In this document: positions 12,151 through 25,564 of the stretch, piece after piece
Layout of the letters: each line of letters begins with the position of its first letter
How positions within the stretch are numbered: position 1 is the first letter of the stretch
From: Littorina saxatilis
Taxonomy: Eukaryota > Mollusca > Gastropoda > Littorinimorpha > Littorinidae
NCBI RefSeq assembly: GCF_037325665.1
Contig: NC_090253.1
Location: 7,021,970 to 7,085,969 of the forward strand
Direction: 5' to 3'
Length of the DNA stretch: 64,000 nt
Program-made: the position numbers and the translations under genes
Notes under the pieces: generated by a model
Told to the model about the DNA's origin: nothing
The model's input: the letters and a program-made list of their open reading frames with translations, nothing else
The model's database searches: none

Positions 12151-12179
12151 CTAATCCCGACTACCGCCAGTCTAACAGT

Positions 12180-13895
12180 ATACGCTATTTGTATTTTTGA
12201 CCAAAATATGACATTTTACACAGAGCGAGACAGTCAGTGTCCTCCGAGACCGCGCTAGCTAACATTATACGTTATTTGTATTTTTGACCAAAATATGACA
12301 TTTTACACAGAGCGAGACAGTCAGTGTTCCTCCGAGACCGCGCTGGCTAACATTATACGTTATTTGTATTTTTGACCAAAATATGACATTTTACACAGAG
12401 CGAGACCTCCCCCGAAATCGGCGTATGGCTGCCAGAATGGCGGGGTAAAAACGGTCATACACGTAAAAATCCACTCGTCCTGAAAACATGAGTGAACGTG
12501 GGAGTCTAAGCCCATGAACGAAGAAGAAGAAGAAGACACAGAGCGAGACAGTCAGTGTCCTCCGAGACCGCGCTGGCTAACATTATACGTTATTTGTATT
12601 TTTGACCAAAATATGACATTTTACACAGAGCGAGACAGTCAGTGTCCTCCGAGACCGCGCTAGCTAACATTATACGTTATTTGTATTTTTGACCAAAATA
12701 TGACATTTTACACAGAGCGAGACAGTCAGTGTTCCTCCGAGACCGCGCTAGCTAACATTATACGTTATTTGTATTTTTGACCAAAATATGACATTTTACA
12801 CAGAGCGAGACAGTCAGTGTTCCTCCGAGACCGCGCTAGCTAACATTATACGTTATTTGTATTTTTGACCAAAATATGACATTTTACACAGAGCGAGACA
12901 GTCAGTGTTCCTCCGAAACCGCGCTAGCTAACATTATACGGTATTTGTATTTTTGACCAAAATATGACATTTTACACAGATGGAGACAGTCAGTGTTCCT
13001 CCGAAACCGCGCTAGCTAACATTATACGTTATTTGTATTTTTGACCAAAATATGACATTTTACACAGAGCGAGACAGTCAGTGTTCCTCCGAAACCGCGC
13101 TAGCTAACATTATACGTTATTTGTATTTTTGACCAAAATATGACATTTTACACAGAGCGAGACAGTCAGTGTCCTCAGAGACCGCGCTAGCTAACATTAT
13201 ACGTTATTTGTATTTTTGACCAAAATATGACATTTTACACAGAGCGAGACAGTCAGTGTTCCTCCGAGACCGCGCTAGCTAACATTATACGTTATTTGTA
13301 TTTTTGACCAAAATATGACATTTTACACAGAGCGAGACAGTCAGTGTTCCTCCGAAACCGCGCTAGCTAACATTATACGTTATTTGTATTTTTGACCAAA
13401 ATATGACATTTTACACAGAGCGAGACAGTCAGTGTTCCTCCGAGACCGCGCTAGCTAACATTATACGTTATTTGTATTTTTGACCAAAATATGACATTTT
13501 ACACAGAGCGAGACAGTCAGTGTCCTCAGAGACCGCGCTAGCTAACATTATACGTTATTTGTATTTTTGACCAAAATATGACATTTTACACAGAGCGAGA
13601 CAGTCAGTGTTCCTCCGAGACCGCGCTAGCTAACATTATACGTTATTTGTATTTTTGACCAAAATATGACATTTTACACAGAGCGAGACAGTCAGTGTCC
13701 TCCGAGACCGCGCTAGCTAACATTATACGTTATTTGTATTTTTGACCAAAATATGACATTTTACACAGAGCGAGACAGTCAGTGTCCTCCGAGACCGCGC
13801 TAGCTAACATTATACGTTATTTGTATTTTTGACCAAAATATGACATTTTACACAGAGCGAGACAGTCAGTGTCCTCCGAGACCGCGCTAGCGGTC
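12180..13895. repeat. 88-bp satellite array, about 18-20 units
   Basis: The unit contains AACATTATACGTTATTTG, TTTTTGACCAAAATATGAC, ATTTTACACAGAGCGAGAC and CCGCGCTAGCT. Units differ by single bases (TCCTCCGAGA, CCTCAGAGA, CCTCCGAAA variants) that themselves recur in order, so larger multi-unit blocks were amplified. A SINE fragment interrupts it at 12408-12540. A degenerate unit lies inverted just outside the right end (13915-13965). Confidence 0.95.
12408..12540 (+). mobile_element. SINE 3' fragment inside the satellite
   Basis: The body phrase AATGGCGGGGTAAAAACGG and a terminal (GAA)n match the 3' part of the SINE at 360-735. It splits one satellite unit, and satellite resumes at ACACAGAGCGAGAC directly after the GAA run. 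Confidence 0.8.
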
Positions 13896-13989
13896 CAAGT
13901 AAACAATGAATGTAGAGATCTGTGTAAAATTTCTAATTCTGGTCAAAAATACAAATAACATGTATCGATCGATTATGGTTAAAATTCTT

Positions 13990-14740
13990 TTTAGCTTTTT
14001 CGATCAAACGCACAAAATATGCACTATTTTGTAGTCTCGGCTGGCCGCCTAAATATGAACTTTTGTCGGACTCCGACGTCACATGGCTCACAGAAGGGAA
14101 ATCCAATGTTCAAGGGCACTGAACGAATCACGTCAGCAATATACTTAAAGGAAATAAATAAAAACGTGTCCCCGTTCCCCTCCCCCCCCCCCCCCCCCCC
14201 CCCCTCATCTGCCATGGCCAGTCAAATTGTGAAAAAGTCTCTTTGGCATGGACAAGCAAACATTTAACTCAGCAACTGAGGTTTTACTTTCTTTGATTGT
14301 TTGTTTTTGATTTGTTTTGCACGAGTTTCGACAGCAGCTCATTTCTGTTTTACGTGATAACTTTGTTACAATAACTACAACAAACACTTTCTTGTCCATT
14401 GAAATGAATACTTTCACATGGAAAATGTTCTTCGACACATCTAATCTGCCTACTAACGATTTTCAAACGTACAGTTTAGTAAATGATTATTAATTTATAC
14501 ATAATACACTGACACATTCAACTTATTAGTATTTGTATAAACAAGCGCGCCTCCAGTCACTGCCACAATGTTTCACGACCTTATGTTATAATGATATTGC
14601 AATATTTATTAACATCATTATTCCGAATATACACTATGTCATGATAGTACATCACAGTCTTAATTATTTTTTTTATACCATATACCTATTTGAAAAGAGA
14701 CAAATATCATTATTTTATGTAGTTATGTTTGTAACATGGC
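13990..14740. other. Intergenic stretch with a poly-C run
   Basis: Contains a C run at about 14181-14204 and AT-rich sequence. No gene or named repeat is visible. Confidence 0.5.
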
Positions 14741-15840
14741 TAAGCTGATAATTGAATTCCATTAACCATGTGATAGCATTCCATTCGCCATGTGATATAC
14801 GTTTTTTGCATTGCATTTGCCATGTGATCTACATAATGAGCATTCCATTCGCCATGTAATATACATAATGAGCATTGCATTGGCCATGTGATATACACTT
14901 TTAACATTGCGTTCGCCATGTGATTTACATAACGAGCATTGCAATCACCATGTAGTATACACAATAAACATTCCTTTCGCCATGTGATAGCATTCAATTC
15001 GCCATGTGATAGCATTCAATTCGCCATGTGATAGCATTCAATTCGCCATGTGATAATTATACACTTTGAACATTGCCCTCGCTATGAGATTTACATAATG
15101 AGCATTGTATTCGCCACGTAATATGCATAATTAACATTGCAATACCATCTGATTTAAATGATGATCATTGCATTCGCCATGTGATATACAAAATTGGCAT
15201 TTTATTCGGCATGTGATATAAATAATTAGCAGTTCATTCACCGTGTGATATACATGAAAAACATGGAAACTTGAGTGTCACAAACTGGATCGCAGCGCTG
15301 TTGGACGACTGTTATCGCTTCCCCGAGCAGGGGTTTTACATCGTGAACAATTAAATGAACATAGAGAACCCTCTCAGTTGTGTGTATTTGTGTGTGGGTG
15401 TGTGTGTGTGTATGTGTGTGTGTGTGCTTGTGTGTGTGCGTGAGTGTGGGTCGGTGTGTGTGGGTGTGCGTGCGTGCGTGTTAGTGGGTGTGTTTGTGTG
15501 TGCGTGCGTGCATGCGTCAGTCTCCCTATCCGTCTGTCTGCCTGTCTGTGTCATGTGATAGATACTTTTCTTTACAATTTCTACAATCTTGTGTCTGGAG
15601 GGTGTTAGTTTCATGTTCACGTATCCATGAGCCCTTTTCGCCACGAGATCGCCCAATATCGCCCCCTGGAGCTCCCAAATGCAGATCCCTAAAACACTCA
15701 CCATACAAAATAATACCAATGACACACATATGTTTCCATTTGTACTGGCTTCCTGCGATGTTTGGGCATAAATAAGTTGGGCAAAATTGCAGACGTTTTT
15801 TAGGTACGATTGGTTCAAGTCTGACATTGGCTGAGTTACT
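14740..15840 (-). repeat. Family C repeat, inverted copy 2
   Basis: Reading on the minus strand gives the same order of parts as 1040-2400: a block with a CGATATTGG-like phrase and ATACGTGAACATG, a CA-rich section (15375-15530), the GATCGCAGCGCTG spacer (about 15285-15300), and the CATGGCGAATG minisatellite (15260-14755). The unit sequences differ from copy 1, so the arrays have evolved separately. Confidence 0.7.
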
Positions 15841-15951
15841 TTCCATGCTGGGTTAATGGGTTAGCTTGCTTCTTTGTGCTAGTGCATGCACTCGCTCTTA
15901 TTTCTCTACCTGTTGACCCCCCGCCCCCATATCACCCCTTCCCTCGTTTTT

Positions 15952-16748
15952 ACATTTAGTCAAGTTTTGACTAAATGTTTTAACATAGAGGGGGGAAATC
16001 GAGACGAGGGTCGTGGTGTATGTGTGTGTGTGTGTGTGTGTCTGTCTGTCTGTCTGTGTGTGTAGAGCGATTCAGACTAAACTACTGGGCCGATCTTTAT
16101 GAAATTTGACATGAGAGTTCCTGGGTATGATATCCCCGGATGTTTTTTTCTTTTTTTCGATAAATACCTTTGATGACGTCATATCCGGCTTTTTGTAAAA
16201 GTTGAGGCGGCACTGTCACACCCTCATTTTTCAATCAAATTGATTGAAATTTTGATAAAGCAATCTTCGACGAAGGCCGGGGTTTGGTATTGCATTTCAG
16301 CTTGGTGGCTTAAAAACTAATGAGTGAGTTTGGTCATTAAAAATCGAAAACTTGTAATTAAAATTATTTTTTTATTAAACGATCCAACAACAATTTTATC
16401 TTATTCTTCGTCATTTTCTGATTCCAAAAGCATATACATATGTTATATTTGGATTAAAAACAAGCTCTGAAAATTAAAAATATAAAAATTATGATCAAAA
16501 TTAAATTTCGGAAATCGTTTTAAAAACTATTTCATCTTATTCCTTGTCGGTTCCTGATTCCAAAAACACATAGATATGATATGTTTGGATTAAAAACACG
16601 CTCAGAAAGTTAAAACGAAGAGAGGTACAGTAAGGCGTGCTATGAAGCACAGCACAACCGCTACCGCGCCAAACAGGCTCGTCACTTTCACTGCCTTTTG
16701 CACTAGCGGCGGACTACGTTCAGTTTCATTCTGTGAGTTCCACAGCTT
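15952..16748 (+). repeat. Family A repeat, complete except for the 3' end
   Basis: It starts with the palindrome ACATTTAGTCAAG-TTTTGACTAAATGT and continues through GACGAGGGTCGTGG, a short TG run and the body. It ends at TGTGAGTTCCACAGCTT without the terminal CGCCTTACGCGACTTG. Confidence 0.85.
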
Positions 16749-17823
16749 TGGTCTTGGCTCCTTTCTTACGACACAAGAGACAGGCACCCCGTCTACTCAC
16801 ACCCAATAGTAAAGGTTTCATTCTAAAGGCAAAGACTGAATGGGTCAAGTTCAGTGCAATGAAGTTGGAAGTTTTCCAGACAACGACAGGGAATTTATCC
16901 TGTGATGTTTTTTGGCTGCTATTTTTCATCGCGTCAGCATATTGAAGTTGGATGCATATTCTTAACGGCAAAGTATTCATCCTGTGATCCATGGTACGTA
17001 TATATCCTTTGATCTCCCGTCCCGATGTTTTCACTGACTATGTCGTGCCAAACATGATATCTCTAACGCCTCCAATGAATTGGCGCTCTGACAGCTGCAC
17101 AATGTGTATAATTATGTTTGTGTTGTGCCGAATTCGTAGACCTTCCGATTTCTTCAAAAAGAGCTTTTGCCGATTTTGCGTAATCTGAGGAAAATGACTG
17201 CCAACTGCATGAAATGGTCTGTAAGATATTTTCCGCAAGGTCAAAAACAACGTTTTCTTGCTGTCGTGGAAAAATCGGAAGTGTAGAGAGTTATTCAAGT
17301 TCTGTAGAATATGTGGCATAACAGTAAAAGACATGAACTGAACTCGCAAAATGTATTCCCATGTTGTGTAAAGCCGAACAGATAACAAGAGGGAATTCAG
17401 GGATTGCTATTTTCACACAAAATGGAACAGTAGTGATCCGTCAGAGATAGCTGTCAGACGCATGAAACGAGTATATTTTCGAAATTATTACGTAATTTCA
17501 ACCAAAATCTGCCTATTTTACTAAATCGGCAATTCCACAATTCGACACGACATAAGCCTGCGTACGCTGCTACACGGAATCAAAAGATAGGGCACAGAGT
17601 TTTTGCACGGTTCTATTCTTAGCAATTACCGTAGAGTGATTCAGGGTCGACAACCGTCATCCGGTTTCCGTTCGGTGCCCCGGCCACAGCAGGGGGTTTA
17701 ACTCTGTCGGAACTGTATCATGAAACGCGCTTTATAATAGTTGTATGAGACTAAGATACAAAGACCTTCAAAGAGTGAAAATAAACATGGTAAATCCAAT
17801 TCAGTGCCTTATTTTACTTTTTT

Positions 17824-18660
17824 ACATTTAGGCAAGTTTTGACTAAATGTTTTAACATAGAGGGGGAATCGAGACGAGGGTCGTGGTGTATGTGTGTGTG
17901 TGTGAGTGTCTGTGCGTGTGTGTGTGTAGAGCGATTCAGACTAAACTACTAAACCGATCTTTATCAAATTTTACATGGGAGTTCCTGGGTATGCAATCCC
18001 CATATTTTTTTTGATTTTTTCGATAAATGTCTTTTATGACGTCATATCCGGCTTTTTGTAAAAGTTGAGGCGGCACTGTCACACCTTCATTTTTCAATCA
18101 AATTGATTGAAATTTTGGCCAAGAAATCTTCGACGAAGGCTGGACTTCGGTATTGCATTTCAGCATGAAGGCTTAAAAATGAATTAATGACTTTGGTCAT
18201 TAAAAATCTGAAAATTTTAATTAAAATTGTTTTTATAAAACGATCCAAAATTACTTTTATTTTATTCTTCGTCGTGTTCTGATTCCAAAAACATATAAAT
18301 ACGTTATATTCGGATTAAAAACAAGCTCTGAAAATTAAAAATATAAAAATTATGCTTAAAATTAAATTTCCGAAATCGTTTTAAAAACAATTTCATCTTA
18401 TTCCTTGTTGGTTCCTGATTCCAAAAACATATAGATATGATATGTTTGGATTAAAAACACGCTCAGAAAGTTAAAATGTACAGTAAAGCGTGCTATGCAG
18501 CACAGCGCAACCGCTACCGCGCTGAACAGGCTCGTCACTTTCACTGCCTTATGCACTAGCGGCGGACTACGGTCATTGTGAAAAATGCAGTGCGTTCAGT
18601 TTCATTCTGTGAGTTCCACAGCTTGACTAAATGTAGTAATTTCGCCTTACGCGACTTGTT
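17824..18660 (+). repeat. Family A dispersed repeat, complete reference copy (837 bp)
   Basis: The 5' palindrome (ACATTTAG..CAAG / ..TTGACTAAATGT) is followed by a microsatellite, ACTAAACTACTAAACCGATC, GACGTCATATCCGGCTTTTT, three diverged internal repeats of GATTCCAAAAACATATA, and the 3' end GCTTGACTAAATGTAGTAA-TTTCGCCTTACGCGACTTG. The 3' end repeats part of the palindrome, so the element carries subterminal GACTAAATGT at both ends. I see no long open frame, so it is non-autonomous. Confidence 0.85.
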
Positions 18661-19036
18661 TCTTTTTCTGTATTTCTGCATTCTTCAGTTCTTACTATGA
18701 AGTAAAAGCCTGCATAGACTTAGAAACTGCTTGGCACCATTCACATTAAAGTCTGGACAAATTACTTGAAAGTACAAGTTTCTTACTAAATGTGGCGTGG
18801 AAAAAGATTCCTTTTTGTCTTGAATTGAAAGCGGGACGACTAAGACATGGCATTTAGTGCCCCTGATGGTTTTGGCGAATTTTACGAATCTGATGAATCT
18901 GGGGAATCTACTGTACCTTAATTTAGACTAACATGATGTGATTTGCACAAAAACGAACCACACGTATGGTTATTAATTAAATCAAAGTGAGTGAATCCGC
19001 ATAAGGGCGCTGCTTCTCTCCGGTGTTGCCAAAAAC

Positions 19037-19880
19037 AAACAAGTCGCGTAAGGCGAAAATACAACATTTAGTCAAGTAGCTGTCGAACTCACAGAATGAA
19101 ACTGAACGCAACGCAACGCAGCAAGACCGTATACTCGTAGCATCGTCAGTCCACCGCGCACGGCAAAGGCAGTGAAATTGACAAGAAGAGCGGGGTAGTA
19201 CTTGCGCTGAGAAGGATAGCACGCTTTTCTGTACCTCTCTTCGTTTTAACTTTCTGAGCGTGTTTTTAATCCAAACATATCATATCTATATGTTTTTGGA
19301 ATCAGGAACCGACAAGGAATAAGATGAAAGTGTTTTTAAATTGATTTAGACAATTTAATTTTGATAATAATTTTTATATTTTTAATTTTCAGAGCTTGTT
19401 TTTAATCCAAATATAACATATGTATATGTTTTTGGAATCAGAAAATGATGGGGAATAAGATGAACGTAAATTTGGATCGTTTTATAAAAAAAAAAATTCA
19501 GATTTTTAATGACCAAAGTCATTAATTAATTTTTAAGCCACCAAGCTGAAATGCAATACCGAAGTCCGGGCTTCGTCGAAGATTACTTGACCAAAATTTC
19601 AACCAATTTGGTTGAAAAATGAGAGCGTGACAGTGCCGCCTCAACTTTCACGAAAAGCCGGATATGACGTCATAAAAGACATTTATCGAAAAAATGAAAA
19701 AAACGTCTGGGGATTTCATACCCAGGAACTCTCATGTCAAATTTCATAAAGATCGGTCCAGTAGTTTAGTCTGAATCGCTCTACACACACACACAGACAC
19801 ACAGACACACAGACACCACGACCCTCGTCTCGATTCCCCCCTCTACGTTAAAACATTTAGTCAAAACTTGACTAAATGTA
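19037..19880 (-). repeat. Family A repeat, complete, first of a tandem pair
   Basis: Minus-strand copy from CAAGTCGCGTAAGGCG (left) to CTTGACTAAATGT (right). It directly abuts the next copy with no spacer. Confidence 0.85.
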
Positions 19881-20563
19881 ACAAGTCGCGAAAGGCGAAA
19901 ATACAATATTTAGTCAAGTAGCTGTCGAACTCACAGAATGAAACTGAACGCAATGCCATTTAGCGCGGTAGTGGTTACGCTATGCTGCATAGCACGCTTT
20001 TCTGTACCTCTCTTCGTTTTAGCTTTCTGAGCGTGTTTTTAATCCAAACATATCATATCTATATGTTTTTGGAATCAGGAACCGACAAGGAATAAGATGA
20101 AAGTGTTTTTAAATTGATTTGGACAATTTAATTTTGATAATAATTTTTATATATTTAATTTTCAGAGCTTGTTTTTAATCCGAATATAACATATTTATAT
20201 GTTTTTGGAATCAGCAAATGATGGAGAATAAGATAAACGTAAATTTGGATCGTTTTATAAATTTTTCTTTTTTTTTACAATTTTCAGATTTTTAATGACC
20301 AAAGTCATTAATTAATTTTTAAGCCACCAAGCTGAAATGCAATACCGAACCCCGGGCTTCGTCGAAGATTACTTGACCAAAATTTCAACCAATTTGGTTG
20401 AAAAATGAGGGCGTGACAGTGCCGCCTCAACTTTCACGAAAAGCCGGATATGACGTCATCAAAGACATTTATCAAAAAAATGAAAAAAACGTTCGGGGAT
20501 TTCATACCCAGGAACTCTCATGTCAAATTTCATAAAGATCGGTCCAGTAGTTTAGTCTGAATC

Positions 20564-20606
<43 letters not shown>

Positions 20607-20705
20607 ACAGACACACACACACACACACACACACGCACATACACCACGACCCTCGTTTCGATTCCCCCTCGATGTTAAAATATTTAGTCAAAACTTGACT
20701 AAATA
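19881..20705 (-). repeat. Family A repeat, complete, second of a tandem pair
   Basis: Begins ACAAGTCGCGAAAGGCG immediately after the previous copy ends and runs to CTTGACTAAATAT. It is more similar to the copy at 27076-27951 (GATGTTAAAATATTTAG, TTTCGATTCCCCCTCG) than to its neighbour. Confidence 0.85.
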
Positions 20706-21300
20706 TAAAAAACTACCGTTATGCGATGAAGTCAGGCATTAGAAAACGATTATTAGCATTACATTACTGCTGTGTTTTATCCATCTCTCCGGCAACAGCT
20801 GCAGCTTCAGTTTTAGGTCAACGATATCAGACCCAGACTAAAAGGAGGAGGCACCGCGAACTAAAAATGTCTATCTGCTTGCGAAGGAAACAGGTCAGCT
20901 TTGTAGCCGTAGGTATGGATATAGGGAAGGTGTTTATTTACCTGTGGCCCCCAAAGAAGAACCCTTTTCCTGGGAGGTACGATAGGATCGAGGGTGGGAA
21001 CTTCCTATCTAGTTTTCGTTTTCAGGTTGGCCCTCATTTCCTCTTGTGCATCCCCCCTACACCCCCCTCATCCCCAAGCAGTACCTTTACCTGGAGGGAG
21101 GGGGGGGGGGAAGGTTTTAAAAGAAGAACCTTTGCCTTGGACCTTGGTATGGGTAGGGTAGGAACTATATCCTGCGTTCGTTTTCAATTCTTTGCTCACC
21201 CCCTCTCCATCATCTCCCCCCACCCTAGTTTTCTCTCCAAGCAGTACCTTTACCTGGAGGGACACCAGCACGGTTGGCCTCGTGGTAAGGCGTCCGCCCC
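20706..21300. other. Intergenic stretch with an internal duplication up to the gap
   Basis: Two related blocks share AGCAGTACCTTTACCTGGAG and AAGAAGAACC. A tRNA-like SINE head (GGTTGGCCTCGTGGTAAGGC) starts at about 21272 and runs into the N gap. The long frame crossing the gap is not a gene I can support. Confidence 0.5.
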
Positions 21301-21500
21301 NNNNNNNNNNNNNNNNNNNNNNNNNNNNNNNNNNNNNNNNNNNNNNNNNNNNNNNNNNNNNNNNNNNNNNNNNNNNNNNNNNNNNNNNNNNNNNNNNNNN
21401 NNNNNNNNNNNNNNNNNNNNNNNNNNNNNNNNNNNNNNNNNNNNNNNNNNNNNNNNNNNNNNNNNNNNNNNNNNNNNNNNNNNNNNNNNNNNNNNNNNNN
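21301..21500. other. Assembly gap (200 N)
   Basis: A run of exactly 200 N, a scaffold-gap placeholder. Its true length is unknown. Confidence 1.
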
Positions 21501-23100
21501 CCAGAAGCGCTCATTGCCTTTGGCTTAAGGTGTTACGAGTGTGTTCGGGTTGCGGTTCTTGCTCATGTTTATACTCACCGAGTTACTTCCCTTGGATCTG
21601 GATCTGAATCTGGATCTGGATAACCCGCCTGGGTTGGTGGTTTGCGGGTGCGAATGCGTATACGAACGGTTCAGTGTGCTTTCGCGAAAGGGTGTGTCAT
21701 ATGCACGGCTAGAACTAAGATACTTCTTGATTTCAGTAAATAGTTTCATTACATGTCAACTAGTTCGTTTTTAAATGATTTTTTAGAGATCGCCAAATGG
21801 TATTGTGTGAATAACATCATTCGATCGATTGTACGCACGGCGCCGTGCTTCTAGTAGCTCAGTCCATTCCTTCTTTCCGGTGTGGAAACAGACGTGTTTC
21901 TGGCGAAAGAATCGGCGTTTTCAACTCGCCATATCTTCATATTCATTCGGACTAGAACAACGAAATATAAATTTCTTGTAAAAAAAATCCCGAGCCTTGC
22001 GACTCTGGTAGTCATTTTCTTACGCGAAGCGGCCTTTGGTAGGTACGACAGTTTTAGTCACCCAAGTAGGCTATATCTAAAACGCACGTGGACGAGTTTT
22101 CAATGGCGTATTTGAAGTCTGTGAATGTTGTGATTACAAATCATTTCGGGGCACCCCTCAGTCTATACGTACAGACAAACAAATTGCATGGAACGAAAGT
22201 TGAGAGGCTGGACTGTAAGTTGTTGTTTTGACTTCTACAAATCTCGCAGGTCTTTTATGCAAAACAGACTCAAAATTGCATTGTTCACGCAAGTGTAGAT
22301 GACGAGACTATCGAAGGAATGGAATACACTTGCCAACAGATACAATAGACAGACACTGTCTATTTATATCTATGACTTACCCTAGCCCATATGTTAGAAT
22401 AAAGAACATACTTTGCTCTTTTGAATGATGTATGATTTGGCACTGTACACAGGATTTTAGACCTGCCCCCGAAGTGATTTTTCCATAAACCCGTCAAAAA
22501 GCTCACTCTGTTTTGGCCGTAAAAAGCGCCCAAATGAAGTCAATTTCTAACCTGTGTCGTGTGTTCGAAGGAGTACATCTCAGCGATGCCATTGCCTTGC
22601 AACCTCAAAGAAATATATTTTAATAACCCGCTAAATGAACGGTTTTTTAGTGTGAAATAAAAGCCGGAGATTTGCTTCGTTTCTTTGCTGCGACACAAAA
22701 CCAAAACCAACTATAGATCTGCGGTGACATTATGAGTTCGTTTTCGACATTGCAGTGAAGTTGCGTGGATCTTCGACGATTCCCGTTCGGTTTAATGTGG
22801 ATAGAGCTTTGATTGAATGTAACTGCTTTGAAAAGTTACAACATGAGTCCTTGGGATCGATGTTTTTCGGTAAACTTCTTCGTATCCTTGACTTTACTTT
22901 TGACTTGAACAGATCCAGATCGGCTGGGGCTGTTGATCGCCTACACAGATCTATATGAAGTTGACTCGACACGGCGAACTGCCGAATCCGTGCCCTCTCG
23001 TCGGTCCTACCCCCAAATCCCTTACCAGCCTCAGACCCCACCTCACCATTCTAACCTCACTGGCGTACTATGTGTGATTATCCCTTCCTCATGAAAGAGA
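21501..23100. other. Intergenic stretch, nothing firmly recognised
   Basis: A minus-strand frame at 23041-22730 (103 codons, arginine-rich) shows no domain I recognise and no splice context. The rest is AT-rich. No RNA gene is seen. Confidence 0.45.
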
Positions 23101-23139
23101 AAGTGGAGAAAGGGGGAAAATGAAGAAATGTTTTTTTTT

Positions 23140-24085
23140 GGACAAATTTTTTTAAGTCCAAAAAAGATGAGAAATATTCATAACAAATTCAGTTTTGGGT
23201 CTTTTTCAAATCTGTTTGATGCATCTTTTCTGTGACCATTGTGGCTATGCACTGACACACAAATAAGTGGAGAAAAGGGAGAAATGAAGATTTTTTCTCA
23301 CTGCACAACAGTCAGGGATTAGGGTTACATGTTTACATGTACATTGTCAAGAGGTCAAAACAAATTTTAAAAGCTGTTGAACACTGCACTAGTGTTGCTC
23401 TAATCAAGGCGAGTCTGGAACAATAGGTCCACCCCACCAAAAAGTGAACATGGAATTAGTTATGATTTTTTGGCTTGGGTACGGCCAAGTGAACAAGGTA
23501 GGAAAGGTTAGAAATAGTCATAACAAGTTCACTTTTGGGTCTTTTTCAAATCTGTTTGCTGCATCTTTTCTGTGACCATTGTGGCTATGCACTGACACTC
23601 AAAAAGGTGGAGAAAGGGGAAAAATGAAGATTTTTTTCTCACTACACAACAGTCAGGGATAGTCAGGGATTGTTGACATGTACATTGTCAAGAGGTCAAA
23701 ACAAATTTTAAAAGATGTTGGACACTGCACTAGTGTTGCTCTAATCAAGGCGAGTCTGGAACAATAGGTCCACCCCACCAAAAATCAACATGGAATTAGT
23801 TATGAATTTTTTTGCCTTTTTGCTTGGGTACGGCCAAGTCAAAAAGGTGAGAGGGGTTACAAATAGTCATAACAAGTTCAGTTTGGGGTCTTTTTCAAAT
23901 CTGTTTGATGCATCTTGTCTGTGACCATTGTGGCTATGCACTCAAAGTCAAAAACGTGCAGAAAGGTGACAAATGAAGATTTTTCCTTCTTTCAAGACAA
24001 TGTGTGATTTGGCACATTTTGCCTCAGTCTTTATCAAGAGCCTGTCTAACCCACTTTGAAGCTGTTAGAGACTGCAGTAGTGTTC
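23140..24085. repeat. Tandem duplication, about 360-bp unit, three copies
   Basis: Each unit contains TTTTGGGTCTTTTTCAAATC, GTGACCATTGTGGCTATGCA, a GGAGAAA.GG.GAAATGAAG block and a TCAAGGCGAGT phrase. Copies start near 23140, 23500 and 23855, and the third is the most diverged. No coding capacity. Confidence 0.85.
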
Positions 24086-25061
24086 CTTACATCAAGGCGA
24101 GTGCACAATGGTGCATTTCGAACCCCCCCCCCCCCCCCCTAATGTTCACTTTAATATCAATAAATCAATAGATATTCAGTCACAGTTTAACTAACTCATT
24201 CACCCTCATCACTCACTCATCCATCCATCACAACAACACTGTTTGATGCACAAACTGCCTGCCTTCCGCACTGGGAAGCCGCTTCGCTTCGCAACAACAA
24301 CAACACTGAAAACTCGCCGGGAAATACCCCCACCACACGTGTCACACGTGTGCTTGTTTCTTCCGACTAATATCAATTTTGGAGAAAAAAAGGACAAAAC
24401 TGGATGAAAAATTCTACGGCCCCAGCAATCTCATTACTCTGAAAGGGGAACCGGAAGTGGCTGGTCCTCAGGTTTCAAAGTTGACCGATATTCCCACTAA
24501 AGTGACCTAGATCCAAAGCCATCCATCCATTAGAATGTAGGTCGGTGCTCCCACAGTCCAATGCCGCGAATTGTTGTTACAGCCCCTGACTTTTTTATGT
24601 ACGGAATCCGGTAGTCTTTTTGTTGTTGTTAAATAATTATATTGCCAAACGTTATGACATTTTGAGATAATTGAACAAGTTTCAATACTTATTGGCTGAG
24701 CACCTGTGTGCTCAAAGGAAATGTCGCTTGTTTTTATCAAAAACTAATTTTCAATGGTCATTCGTGCAAACCGTCACACAAACATGCGTGCCTCTGTGTC
24801 TCTGTGAGTATGCGTGTGGCTGCTTTCATAGTTAGGGTGCAGGCGTTTTTAATCATTTACCCCACACCAAAAGCCCCCCCCCACACCACCACCCCCCCCA
24901 CACACACACACACACACCCCGATACCTGTCAAATTCCCTCAGAATGCATGAACAATTCCGTTACCTCAGATCATCACCAGGAAAAATTCCTCCGCATCCA
25001 AAATATCAGGACTTTAGATATCAGATACCGACTTTATGTAATGCGCTTCAAAATCATATTC

Positions 25062-25177
<116 letters not shown>

Positions 25178-25221
25178 GGACACGAAGAAGGGAAGCTACA
25201 ATCGCCCCAGGCCATATATAT

Positions 25222-25290
<69 letters not shown>

Positions 25291-25564
25291 TGTGCGATTC
25301 ATAGAAATTTACTGGACAGATCTTCATGAAACTTTGCACACAAATGTTCCGACCCCCAACCCTTCACCCTGATTCAAACTCATGTATCACAAGTCCAGCG
25401 CTCCCAAATTATTTCTTTTTATCATTTTTGTCAGTCAAGATAATGGGGGTGGGGTTGGTACGGGAATAATTGTGAAGCAGACAATAAGGCAACAACTTAT
25501 TTTGTTTACAGGTATTGTATATGTATACAGTGAACTTAGCTGTGTTCAAGTTTAGTTATGTTTT

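Noticed and set aside
12180-13895. CRISPR-like regular array
   Set aside because: Whole 88-bp units are repeated head to tail without unique spacers; this is a satellite.
17038-17388. A minus-strand piece ending RDIMFGTT behind a GTGCAG acceptor, as a possible last exon of the beta-helix gene
   Set aside because: Eleven kilobases from the last good exon, short, and without any family-like residues; no support beyond an AG.
20726-21623. 293-codon frame across the assembly gap
   Set aside because: It is mostly N, duplicated intergenic sequence and a SINE head, with no domain.
22730-23041. 103-codon minus-strand arginine-rich frame
   Set aside because: No recognised domain, no splice partner and no neighbouring coding exon.
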